NCBI GenBank assembly: GCA_022712895.1
Contig: JAFLJS010000029.1
Location: 1-47,477 of the forward strand
From: Desulfocapsa sp.
Lineage (GTDB): Bacteria > Desulfobacterota > Desulfobulbia > Desulfobulbales > Desulfocapsaceae
Direction of reading: 5' to 3'
Length of the DNA stretch: 47,477 bases
A model generated the notes under the pieces. It was not told the origin of the DNA. It made no database searches and was given only the letters and a program-made list of their open reading frames with translations. Below, piece by piece: positions 1-7,111 of the stretch; the first letter of the stretch is position 1, and every line of letters begins with the position of its first letter. A program made the translations under genes and the position numbers.

Positions 1-1221
1 GACTTTCAGCTCTTCTTCTGTATGGGTGACTGTTGTAACTTCTTTCTCCTCATCCTCTGGTTGAATTATTTTATCAGCGACAAGGACAGAGACAGAAAGT
101 GAGTTGATCGTCCCAACAGGTAGAATCGTTTTCGAGATTGTTTTACTGATTTCAAAGTTGGTAGTACGGGAAGTTTTGCTGGAAGAAGGACCGGAGCCTG
201 TTTGTCCGGCACCTGGCCCTTGAAGGTTTGATTCTACGCCAGGTATACCGCCTGTACTATTTGAACCGGCAGATTCGCTCTGGGTCTGTTCACTCCTGAT
301 AACCGGCTCTTCACTATCAAATATTTCTTCGGTTTTTTCGACTTTTGAAAAGTCCAGATTGGCAGTAACTCGGACCATTGCCTGTCCATACCCCATGGTT
401 TGGTCAAGAAGATCCTGAGCACGTTTTTCGAGCCTACGCTCCATCTCCTGTTGATACAAAAGCATGTCAACCGAGAAACGTTCTTCATCATTTTCCTCCC
501 GTGTTCCCTCAAGTACTTTACCATGGCTGTTAATAACCGTTACTTCATCCCCGGCGAGACCTTCTACAGCACCAGAAACCAGGTGGATAATACCCTGAAC
601 CTGGTCTTTTTTGAGGTTTTCACCTTTACTAAGAGTTAAAATAATTGAAGCAGTGGCTTTTTTCTGTTGATTCTTAAAGAGTCTTTTTTCGGGCAACGCG
701 AGGTGCACTCTGGCATTTTCTACTGGATCAAGCGAGGCAATGGTTCTTGCAAGCTCACCTTGCAAGGCACGTGTATAGTTTACTTTCTGAACAAAATCGG
801 TAAGGGCGAATGATTGTTTGTCGAAAATTTCAAAGCCTACACTCCCGCCAGATGGCAAACCACTTGAGGCCAGGTTTAAACGGATTTCATAGAGTTGATT
901 TGCGGGAATCCAGATATTTTTACCGTTGTTTTTTATCTGGTAATCGATCTTTTCACCCTTCAGCCAGGTGACTATAGAACCTGCGTCTTTGGGGCTGAGG
1001 TTTGCATATAGCAATTGGTAGTCAGCAGTTCTTGCTTGAACGATTATCAAGGTAAATAAAGCAATGGAAATACACGCGACAGCAGCAAGAGCGATTTTTC
1101 TGGAAATGGGCCATTCTTTGAGAACGACCAGTAGCTTTTTCCTCTCTGGAATTGCTATCTCTTTTTCCTGTTCACTTTCTGTTCCAGTAATATCTGTTGG
1201 AGTTACATTCTCTTCAGCCAT
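1..1221 (-). CDS. fliF: FliF, flagellar MS-ring protein (N-terminal 407 residues, cut by window edge)
   Basis: FliF forms the MS ring in the inner membrane on which the flagellar motor and export apparatus are built. I translated the minus strand from ATG at 1221 and it stays open to base 1. There is a short cytoplasmic N-terminus, a hydrophobic segment at about residues 42-60, then the YscJ/FliF-type periplasmic region (YQLLYANLSPKDAG, and ARVHLALPEKRLF, which resembles the conserved ring-building motif). A low-complexity Gly/Ser/Thr stretch follows, as in the variable middle of FliF. The family is usually about 530-560 residues, so the second membrane segment and the C-terminal FliG-binding tail lie outside the window. 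It follows fliE in the same direction, but a 377-bp gap holding two palindromic elements separates them, which is unusual inside a flagellar operon. Confidence 0.93.
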   Translation of the reverse strand, partial: MAEENVTPTDITGTESEQEKEIAIPERKKLLVVLKEWPISRKIALAAVACISIALFTLIIVQARTADYQLLYANLSPKDAGSIVTWLKGEKIDYQIKNNGKNIWIPANQLYEIRLNLASSGLPSGGSVGFEIFDKQSFALTDFVQKVNYTRALQGELARTIASLDPVENARVHLALPEKRLFKNQQKKATASIILTLSKGENLKKDQVQGIIHLVSGAVEGLAGDEVTVINSHGKVLEGTREENDEERFSVDMLLYQQEMERRLEKRAQDLLDQTMGYGQAMVRVTANLDFSKVEKTEEIFDSEEPVIRSEQTQSESAGSNSTGGIPGVESNLQGPGAGQTGSGPSSSKTSRTTNFEISKTISKTILPVGTINSLSVSVLVADKIIQPEDEEKEVTTVTHTEEELKV

Positions 1222-1270
1222 GAAAAAGTCCTTTTTTCACCTGATTAATCTCTGTTGGTTTGTTTATATT

Positions 1271-1425
1271 TGATGGCGTCGTAATAACTCTCCATCTCTT
1301 TCGTTGCTGCACATTTACTATCACTACGACATACCTTAGTACGCTGAAATAATAGAAAATATTTGCGCCTCGGATATGGAGTGTTTTACTTAACCATTTA
1401 AATTATGGGTTTTACGAGTTTATCA
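1271..1425. repeat. MITE-like palindromic element, copy 1 (155 bp)
   Basis: It begins TGATGGCGTCGTAATAAC and ends ACGAGTTTATCA, whose complement TGATAAACTCGTAAAA mirrors the start, so the ends form imperfect terminal inverted repeats. The centre holds a second palindrome around CTTAGTACG that can extend the hairpin. It is closely similar to the copy at 2785-2940 and shares ends with 10212-10379. No coding capacity is seen. With the element at 1448-1550 it fills most of the fliE-fliF gap (1222-1598); apart from these I see nothing else there. Confidence 0.85.
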
Positions 1426-1447
1426 AACTAATTAAGTATGTAAAAAA

Positions 1448-1550
1448 TGATGGACTCGTAAAAACCCCGATTTTAGTGATTTTACACACTGTAACATGCT
1501 GAAATCATAAGGTTCGACTTTGCCGATTTGACCTTTTTACGGGTTCATCA
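1448..1550. repeat. Short element with the same type of ends (103 bp)
   Basis: It starts TGATGGACTCGTAAAAAC and ends TTTTTACGGGTTCATCA, whose complement is TGATGAACCCGTAAAAA. The two ends are thus near-perfect inverted repeats of the terminal motif seen in the longer elements, but the internal sequence differs. It looks like a shorter relative of the family, 22 bp from copy 1. Confidence 0.75.
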
Positions 1551-1598
1551 AAAATGATTCAGATAAAATTTCGGAATAGACCGGAATAATAAAAGAGA

Positions 1599-1898
1599 TC
1601 ATATCTGCATACGCAGCACTTCTTCATATGCCTGCAAAGCTTTATTTCTAAACTGCACCAGCATTTTGAGCGAGATGTCGGCTTTTTCGACACTTATCAT
1701 AACCTCATGCAAGTTTTTGGCCTGTCCGCTGGCTAGTCTCTCAATTGCCTGTTCGCCTTGCTGTTCTGCTTTAACTGTGTTGGCGATGGTATCTTTAATA
1801 ATATTCCCAAAATTGTTTTTTGTCTGCTCTATTGGATTGGTTACAACCTGGTTTAAGGGTAGGGGCGGAGCTCCAGAAGTTATGTTAATTGGATTCAT
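1599..1898 (-). CDS. fliE: FliE, flagellar hook-basal body complex protein
   Basis: FliE is the small protein linking the MS ring to the rod and is exported through the flagellar type III system. The 99-residue length fits the family (about 95-110). The C-terminal half carries the typical FliE pattern (LHEVMISVEKADISLKMLVQ, then RNKALQAYEEVLRMQI). The start ATG at 1898 is preceded by a GGGAG-type ribosome-binding site. It lies 5 bp after flgC, giving the common order flgB-flgC-fliE, and is surely cotranscribed with them. The downstream gap to fliF holds two palindromic repeats that may dampen read-through. Confidence 0.95.
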   Translation of the reverse strand: MNPINITSGAPPLPLNQVVTNPIEQTKNNFGNIIKDTIANTVKAEQQGEQAIERLASGQAKNLHEVMISVEKADISLKMLVQFRNKALQAYEEVLRMQI

Positions 1899-1903
1899 AT
1901 TTG

Positions 1904-2323
1904 TTATCTCCCAATCTCAAGTGCTTTAAGCGCCATTCTTTTTGCTGATTTGATGACCGTGGTGTTCGCCTCGTAAGATCTGGTGGCGGACATCATATCA
2001 GTCATTTCTTTTAAAATACTGATATTTGGCATGGCCACATAACCATCCTCTGCCGCGTCGGGGTGGGAGGGGTCGTAAACCTTTTTAGGTTCACTTTCGT
2101 CTGATATAATTTTAGTGACTTTGACACCGTTGATAGAAGAATCCAACTGTTCCTTGAAAGAAATGGGCTGTGTCTGGAAATATACAGACTTCTTTTTATA
2201 AGGGCCACCTTCAGGGGTTGAGGTTGTCTCAACATTAGCCATATTGGAACTGATCGTGTTCAGCCTGATACGTTGTGCTTTTAAGGCTGAGGCACTTATA
2301 TCAAATGTTGTAAAGATATCCAT
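1904..2323 (-). CDS. flgC: FlgC, flagellar basal-body rod protein
   Basis: FlgC is a proximal rod protein of the flagellar basal body. Its 139 residues match the family length. The N-terminus has the rod-protein signature for self-assembly (FDISASALKAQRIRLNTISSN, then MANVETTSTPEGGPYKKK). The C-terminus has the matching helix (EMTDMMSATRSYEANTTVIKS, then KRMALKALEIGR). The start ATG at 2323 follows an AGGAG-like site. It lies between flgB (11-bp gap) and fliE (5-bp gap) in one minus-strand operon. Confidence 0.96.
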   Translation of the reverse strand: MDIFTTFDISASALKAQRIRLNTISSNMANVETTSTPEGGPYKKKSVYFQTQPISFKEQLDSSINGVKVTKIISDESEPKKVYDPSHPDAAEDGYVAMPNISILKEMTDMMSATRSYEANTTVIKSAKRMALKALEIGR

Positions 2324-2334
2324 CTTTTCTCCTG

Positions 2335-2748
2335 TTATTTACCTTCCGAGATAGCATATTTAAGCATACCAAGTTTTTTCTTTAGAAGCTGGGCTACGGT
2401 TTCATAAAGCAATTCATTTTCTGAAAGAGCGATCATTTCCATGTCAACGCTTACCCCATTTTTATCCCCTATACCGGTTTCATCTTTTATCTCTATGATG
2501 TTACCGCTTATTGAACTGACATTAGATGAGCTCATCGGGAAATGATTTGCATGGGTTGTCAGCATAGTGCCGGTGGGGTTGCTGACTGCTGTCTGTAACG
2601 CTTCTTCAAACTGAAATTCTCTTCTGGCGTAACCAGGAGTTTCTGCATTAGCAATATTAGATGCAATAACAGTTTGATTTCTTGCACGAAGATCAAGAAC
2701 CTTGTGCAATAAATGAATGTTAGAGTCAAAGGGATCCAGTGTTTTCAT
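2335..2748 (-). CDS. flgB: FlgB, flagellar basal-body rod protein
   Basis: FlgB is the most proximal rod component. The 137-residue product has the family pattern: the N-terminal rod motif (LDLRARNQTVIASNIANAET followed by PGYARREFQFEEAL) and a C-terminal helix (ENELLYETVAQLLKKKLGML). It is the first gene of the flgB-flgC-fliE(-fliF) unit on the minus strand. Any promoter would lie at about 2749-2784 or inside the palindromic element at 2785-2940; I did not recognise a convincing sigma-28 or sigma-54 site. Confidence 0.95.
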   Translation of the reverse strand: MKTLDPFDSNIHLLHKVLDLRARNQTVIASNIANAETPGYARREFQFEEALQTAVSNPTGTMLTTHANHFPMSSSNVSSISGNIIEIKDETGIGDKNGVSVDMEMIALSENELLYETVAQLLKKKLGMLKYAISEGK

Positions 2749-2784
2749 AATGGTCTCTAAAGTTGTTTGCTAATCTATTAGTTA

Positions 2785-2940
2785 TGATGGCGTCGTAAAA
2801 ACTCTCCATCTCCTTCGTTGCTGCACATTTTCTATCATTACGACGTACCTTAGTACGCCGAAATGATAGAAAATATTTGCGCCTCGGATATGAAGTTTTT
2901 TACTTAACCATCTAAATTCTGGGTTTTTACGAGTTTATCA
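2785..2940. repeat. MITE-like palindromic element, copy 2 (156 bp); its end supplies a stop codon
   Basis: Starts TGATGGCGTCGTAAAAAC and ends TTTTTACGAGTTTATCA. It is nearly identical to copy 1 (1271-1425), including the central hairpin arms TCTATCATT...AATGATAGA around CCTTAGTACG. The last three bases (TCA on plus) are the TGA stop codon of the TPR gene on the minus strand. The element therefore begins exactly at a gene end and separates that gene from flgB. Confidence 0.85.
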
Positions 2941-5349
2941 GTTATTTAAAATTGCAGAGTACTCGATGGCTTTAGTTGCCAATCCTTTCCACAAAGGGTT
3001 CTTTCCTGTTTCGGCTAATTCTTTGTAGAGTTTTAATGCAGCACTCTCATTTTTGTTTTTACGTTCGAGTTCTGCCATTCTGTAAAGAGCCTGATCGTAG
3101 TGAGCAGAACCCTTTTCAATTTTTTTAAAATAGAGTTCTGCATTTTCTGCTTGCCCTTTTTTGTAGTAACTTTCAGCAATCATGAATGCATTTCGATTTT
3201 TCTTTGCAGAGCTTATATTCAGTGGGCGAACAAGTGTTTTGAGTACATTGTCAAAATCATTCTCATGGAAATAAAGTGTAGCGGCCAGCATGGAAAATGA
3301 TTCTGTAGCAGGGATCTCGTCTGGCAGCATGTTGATAGCCTCAAGATATTTACGGCTGGCTAATAGACTCTGTGTACGGATTTCAAGAATGGCCATATTG
3401 TGCTTACCGTTGGGATAACGAAAACTGTACTGATCTGCGTAATCTTCAACAACAAAATAACTGCCATGATCGAATGCCGCCTTTATAACAGGCAGATAAT
3501 ATTGTTCTTTCTTGTCTTGGGAGGAAAGCGTGATCAGGTAAAGATAGATATTTGAAGCCTCGTCATAGATGCCAAGAGAATTATAGGATGCTGCAAGTTC
3601 AGAAAGAAGATTTATATCAATCCAATTTTTCAAAAAAAGTTTTCGGTTTTGCTTGGCTAGTACAAGGGCGTCCATATATCGCCCCTGACTAACATATTCA
3701 TGGATAACGAGAGGGAATAATTCAATAAGAAGTGCTTGTCCTTCCTTGTAGAGAGCGCCTTTTCTGAAATTACGTAAAAAGCGCATGATGTGTTTAACGC
3801 CTTTGATATTTTCTTTTCTGAATTTATAGAGCAGTGCTATTTTAAAACTGGCCTCTTCCCGAAATTCTTTTGTAATACCTTTTTCAGCAAAGGCTTTATA
3901 GTGTAAAATGGCTTTTTCATCCCAATCCGGATCGGCTAGAAATCGAAGGTCATTTTTTTTCATAGCTCCACGAAAACCAGCATCTGTACCGGGGTAGGTG
4001 TTTTCAATGCGTGAAAAGAAATCGATCATCTGGGAAGGTTTTTTATAGTGGAGTTCGGCCATGTGTTTTCTAAAGTTTATCAGACCCAATTTGCTTTTAT
4101 CGTCAATATAGGTGGCCAAGTTATTGTAACATTCAGATGATTCAAGGAACTGCTTTTGCTGGTAAAGGGTGTTGCAGTATCCATTGAGGGAATAAACTTT
4201 ATCTCTTAAAATTGAATGTTTTTCAAGAAGCTGATAGCCGACATAGGCCTTGATTGCATCACCAGTGCCTGACCAGTAGTCTGCCTGACGTAACTCTTTT
4301 AAGAGCTCTGTATCTTGAGGGTATCCCACATTGTCGATAGTGAGAAGATCCCGTAGACGATTGTACTGTGCGGTCGCCAAGGCCGTTTCCATCTGAGTGA
4401 TTAGGAAATATGGTGTCAATGGATTGTCGGGAGTCATCGATGGGTTCAGGTTGCGAAGTTCAAAATCAGCAATAAATGGATCTTCAAATTTTGCACGCAA
4501 AAGAAGGAGAAGATATTTTGCCATAATGCCAATATCTTCTTCGTTGTACTCCTGAGCAAGCAGATACAATTGTTTGTAGGCATCAGAAAACTGACCTGCT
4601 CGCAAGAGAACGTCACCGTAGGTCATTGCCAGCATTTTTTTGATTTCTGAATCACTTTCCGTATCCAATAGCTCAAGAAGTAATGGAGGAATTGCATTCC
4701 AGAGGTGTTGTCGCGCAAGCGATTCTATCTCACTTCCCAAAAGTTCTTTGTTCTTTTCTCTGTCAGGTATCAAAAACTGGATGGCTGGAAAGGGAAGCAC
4801 TGTATACTGGACAGGTACTGAAATATCCAATTTCGCCTCATATAATTTGAAGAAACTTCTCCAGTCTGCGGAATAGGGAGATGCTATATATGGGTTTGAA
4901 AAGTCTTTTGTCGTACGTTCAACGATGGTAAGTCCGGAAAGTCTGGATGATAAACCAGGAAGAGCGGCACTATATGGGTTCCCAAGAAGAATACGAATGA
5001 CAAGTTTGTTTTCTTTCTCGTTGGGAACAAGGTCAAATTTTTGTGGAGGATATCTGAAAAAGAAAGAGAGGACAGTCTTATTATTTTTATGTTGTGACAA
5101 TATTTTGACTATTTTATCATCTTCTTTAAAAAAGACAAAGTCGTCAGCAAGCACCGTGTCTTCAAGGATAAAATCAACACGCTTGGCCCTGGTGGATGAG
5201 CGGTAGATAGGGAGACTGGTGAAGGTGCAATAAAGCTCTACCGCGTCCTTTGTGTCTATTTTGTTTATTCTTGTCAGTATACTCTCGGCTACCGAATATG
5301 AAGGCAGCAGGAATAAGAATGAAAGAAGCAATATGAAGGTTTTTATCAT
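2938..5349 (-). CDS. Secreted TPR-repeat protein with AMIN-like N-terminal region, beside flagellar genes
   Basis: An 803-residue protein of unknown exact role. A clear signal peptide (residues 1-21, ending SYSVAES) predicts export to the periplasm. Residues about 25-130 look like a beta-rich AMIN-type domain (VDFILEDTVLADDFVFF ... ENKLVIRILLGN), which in other proteins binds the envelope; this is inference from pattern. The rest is almost all helical TPR-like repeats, clearest near the C-terminus (AESYYKKGQAENAELYFKKI, ALYRMAELERKNKNESAALK). It lies upstream of flgB in the same direction, separated by a palindromic element that begins at its stop codon. A role as envelope scaffold linked to flagella or motility is plausible but unproven. 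Confidence 0.8.
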   Translation of the reverse strand: MIKTFILLLSFLFLLPSYSVAESILTRINKIDTKDAVELYCTFTSLPIYRSSTRAKRVDFILEDTVLADDFVFFKEDDKIVKILSQHKNNKTVLSFFFRYPPQKFDLVPNEKENKLVIRILLGNPYSAALPGLSSRLSGLTIVERTTKDFSNPYIASPYSADWRSFFKLYEAKLDISVPVQYTVLPFPAIQFLIPDREKNKELLGSEIESLARQHLWNAIPPLLLELLDTESDSEIKKMLAMTYGDVLLRAGQFSDAYKQLYLLAQEYNEEDIGIMAKYLLLLLRAKFEDPFIADFELRNLNPSMTPDNPLTPYFLITQMETALATAQYNRLRDLLTIDNVGYPQDTELLKELRQADYWSGTGDAIKAYVGYQLLEKHSILRDKVYSLNGYCNTLYQQKQFLESSECYNNLATYIDDKSKLGLINFRKHMAELHYKKPSQMIDFFSRIENTYPGTDAGFRGAMKKNDLRFLADPDWDEKAILHYKAFAEKGITKEFREEASFKIALLYKFRKENIKGVKHIMRFLRNFRKGALYKEGQALLIELFPLVIHEYVSQGRYMDALVLAKQNRKLFLKNWIDINLLSELAASYNSLGIYDEASNIYLYLITLSSQDKKEQYYLPVIKAAFDHGSYFVVEDYADQYSFRYPNGKHNMAILEIRTQSLLASRKYLEAINMLPDEIPATESFSMLAATLYFHENDFDNVLKTLVRPLNISSAKKNRNAFMIAESYYKKGQAENAELYFKKIEKGSAHYDQALYRMAELERKNKNESAALKLYKELAETGKNPLWKGLATKAIEYSAILNN

Positions 5350-5484
5350 TGAAACTCAGTTGTCAGGTTAATTTCAATCAGCACATGCAATATATGATCC
5401 AGAAGTGAAAGCCGTTTTAGTAAAAAAGATTTGATCAGTTTTTTTTGGTTTTTCAAAAATATTTTTTATTTTTTATAAAGTTAT

Positions 5485-5514
5485 TTGATTTTTAGTGCAT
5501 AATGCTGATATTCT
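5485..5514 (+). promoter_or_regulatory. Candidate sigma-70-type promoter for cheY
   Basis: TTGATT (5485-5490) and TATTCT (5509-5514) are separated by 18 bp in an AT-rich divergent gap (5350-5602) between the TPR gene and cheY. The match is only fair, and the poly-T background makes chance matches likely. Confidence 0.3.
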
Positions 5515-5602
5515 CTATTTACTAAAAGTAGGGATGATCAATTTCGAATCGTTGAGATTGGTTTACAGTATTATTTAAATGAGCAATTGCAGGAGAACTA
5601 CA

Positions 5603-5974
5603 ATGGGTAAGAACGTATTATTAGTTGACGATTCAAAAACCATGCGAATTATTATCGGTCGGTCTTTGCGACAGGCCGGGATTGATTTTGATAATATTTT
5701 TGAAGCAGCTGATGGCCTGGAGGCCTTGGAAGTGCTGGAAAACGAATCTGTGGATATCGTTCTCAGTGATATAAATATGCCCAATATGGATGGCATCGCT
5801 TTTCTTCGTGAAAAATCAAGTCGAGATTCTATGAAAGACATTCCGGTACTTATGATTTCCACTGAAACTGGTGAAGATATTATTGGTGAAGCAAAATCTC
5901 TAGGTGCTGTAGGTGCTATCAAAAAACCATTTACACCAGACAAAGTAAATGAGGTTCTTGGGCCACTACTTTAA
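5603..5974 (+). CDS. cheY: CheY-like single-domain response regulator
   Basis: A stand-alone receiver domain of 123 residues, the size of CheY. The acidic pair is D9-D10 (LLVDDSKTMR), the phosphoacceptor is D56 (SDINMPNMDG), the switch residues are in MISTE (86-88) and the conserved Lys is in KKPF (about 108), so it should be phosphorylatable. I chose ATG at 5603 because AGGAGA lies 6 bp upstream; an in-frame ATG at 5579 would add eight unconserved residues. It precedes two CheX-like phosphatase-type genes, which suggests that they dephosphorylate this regulator. It may control flagellar switching, but no cheA, cheW or receptor gene is in the window. Confidence 0.92.
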   Translation: MGKNVLLVDDSKTMRIIIGRSLRQAGIDFDNIFEAADGLEALEVLENESVDIVLSDINMPNMDGIAFLREKSSRDSMKDIPVLMISTETGEDIIGEAKSLGAVGAIKKPFTPDKVNEVLGPLL

Positions 5975-6003
5975 CAGATTACTTTTACACTATGGAGATT
6001 GGC

Positions 6004-6456
6004 GTGGAAATTCAGGACAAAATGATAGACGCCACCAAGGAAATTTTTTCCACCATGATTATGATGGAGATCACCCTTGAAGAGATGCAGGAAACTCATG
6101 GCCCGTTAACCAATACCATCACTGCGATGATAGGACTTGCAGGAACGCACAGGGGGGTACTTGCTGTTCACTTCCCTTATGCTGTCGCCATGGCCATTAC
6201 ATCCAATTTTCTTATGATGGATGTAACGGAAATGAACGAAGATGTACATGACGCCATGGGAGAAATAGCAAATATGCTTGGTGGAAATGTGAAAACTATC
6301 CTTTCCGAAAAAGGAAGGGATATCGATTTGTCGATGCCATCGACTATTAGTGGCTCCGAGTATTCTTTTCAGTCAGATAAGGACGTTGATAAGGTGATAA
6401 TCAAATTTGGTACAGAAAAAGGTTCCTTTATGGTGGAGATGGATCTAGAACGATGA
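6004..6456 (+). CDS. CheX-like CheY-phosphatase family protein (first copy)
   Basis: A chemotaxis phosphatase of the CheX/CheC type, predicted to speed dephosphorylation of CheY. The signature E-x-x-N is in GEIANMLGGN. I prefer GTG at 6004 over ATG at 5992: GGAG at 5994-5997 is well spaced for the GTG, and this start aligns residue for residue with the start of the second copy at 6534. The product is then 150 residues, the usual CheX size. It lies 29 bp after cheY and is followed by a strong terminator, so cheY and this gene form one transcript. Phosphatase activity is inferred from the motif. Confidence 0.85.
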   Translation: MEIQDKMIDATKEIFSTMIMMEITLEEMQETHGPLTNTITAMIGLAGTHRGVLAVHFPYAVAMAITSNFLMMDVTEMNEDVHDAMGEIANMLGGNVKTILSEKGRDIDLSMPSTISGSEYSFQSDKDVDKVIIKFGTEKGSFMVEMDLER

Positions 6457-6465
6457 GTATAATTG

Positions 6466-6506
6466 TTGCTGGTTTTGATACTTTCAAACCAGCAATTTAT
6501 TTTTAT
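6466..6506 (+). terminator. Rho-independent terminator after the cheY-cheX transcript
   Basis: TTGCTGGTTT (6466-6475) pairs perfectly with AAACCAGCAA (6486-6495) across a 10-base loop, followed by TTTATTTTTAT. This separates cheY and the first CheX-like gene from the second CheX-like gene. Confidence 0.85.
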
Positions 6507-6533
6507 AATGATTTCTCTTATGTGGTATGATTT

Positions 6534-6992
6534 ATGGACGTTGGTCAGGCAATAATAGATGGAACAGAAGAAGTTTTTTCCTCCATGCTTATGGTGGAGC
6601 TTCAAACGGGAGACCCCATAGAAGGTAAAGGTGGAGATGTAGAATCAAACCTTACCAGTATGCTGGGTCTTGGTAAGGATATCAAAGGAATGCTTGCTGT
6701 TCATTGTCCTGCTGTTGTAGCAAAGGATATTACAGGAACCTTTTTAGGACTTGAGGTGCAGGAGCTTGATGAGGATGTGAAAGATGCCATTGGTGAAATT
6801 GCCAATATGGTTGCAGGGAATTTAAAGATATTTTTCCAGGAAAATGGCATAAATATCGAACTTGCAATTCCCACAACTGTAGTGGGGAAGTCATTTCGTA
6901 CCGGAGGTATGTCTGGGGCGACCCGGGTAGCCGTTCCATTTTCCATGAATGGAACAACTTTTCTAGTCGAATTGAAGTATGTCGATGCCTAA
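6534..6992 (+). CDS. CheX-like CheY-phosphatase family protein (second copy)
   Basis: A 152-residue paralogue of the preceding gene, with the same order of features: an N-terminal helix (IIDGTEEVFSSMLMVEL), the central strand LAVHCPA, and the catalytic-type motif E88-x-x-N91 in GEIANMVAGN. It is an independent transcription unit, because a strong hairpin terminator lies in the gap before it. The ribosome-binding site is weak. Two adjacent CheX-like genes suggest either a heterodimer or separate control of different CheY proteins; both are inference. Confidence 0.85.
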   Translation: MDVGQAIIDGTEEVFSSMLMVELQTGDPIEGKGGDVESNLTSMLGLGKDIKGMLAVHCPAVVAKDITGTFLGLEVQELDEDVKDAIGEIANMVAGNLKIFFQENGINIELAIPTTVVGKSFRTGGMSGATRVAVPFSMNGTTFLVELKYVDA

Positions 6993-7111
6993 CAGGCAAG
7001 TATTTTATAAGAAACGATTTTTCCTATTTATAAAATGTTAAGAAATTCTATTTTTGTGTCGATACCTATTTATTGGGTTCATCTTTATAATTTCTTCCTC
7101 TCTATAATCGT

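Noticed and set aside
234-524. Short open frames inside fliF on both strands
   Set aside because: The fliF frame runs uninterrupted through this stretch with clear family motifs, so the others are shadows.
5575-5943. Minus-strand 122-residue open frame opposite cheY
   Set aside because: It is a shadow of the strongly conserved cheY gene and shows no recognisable domain.
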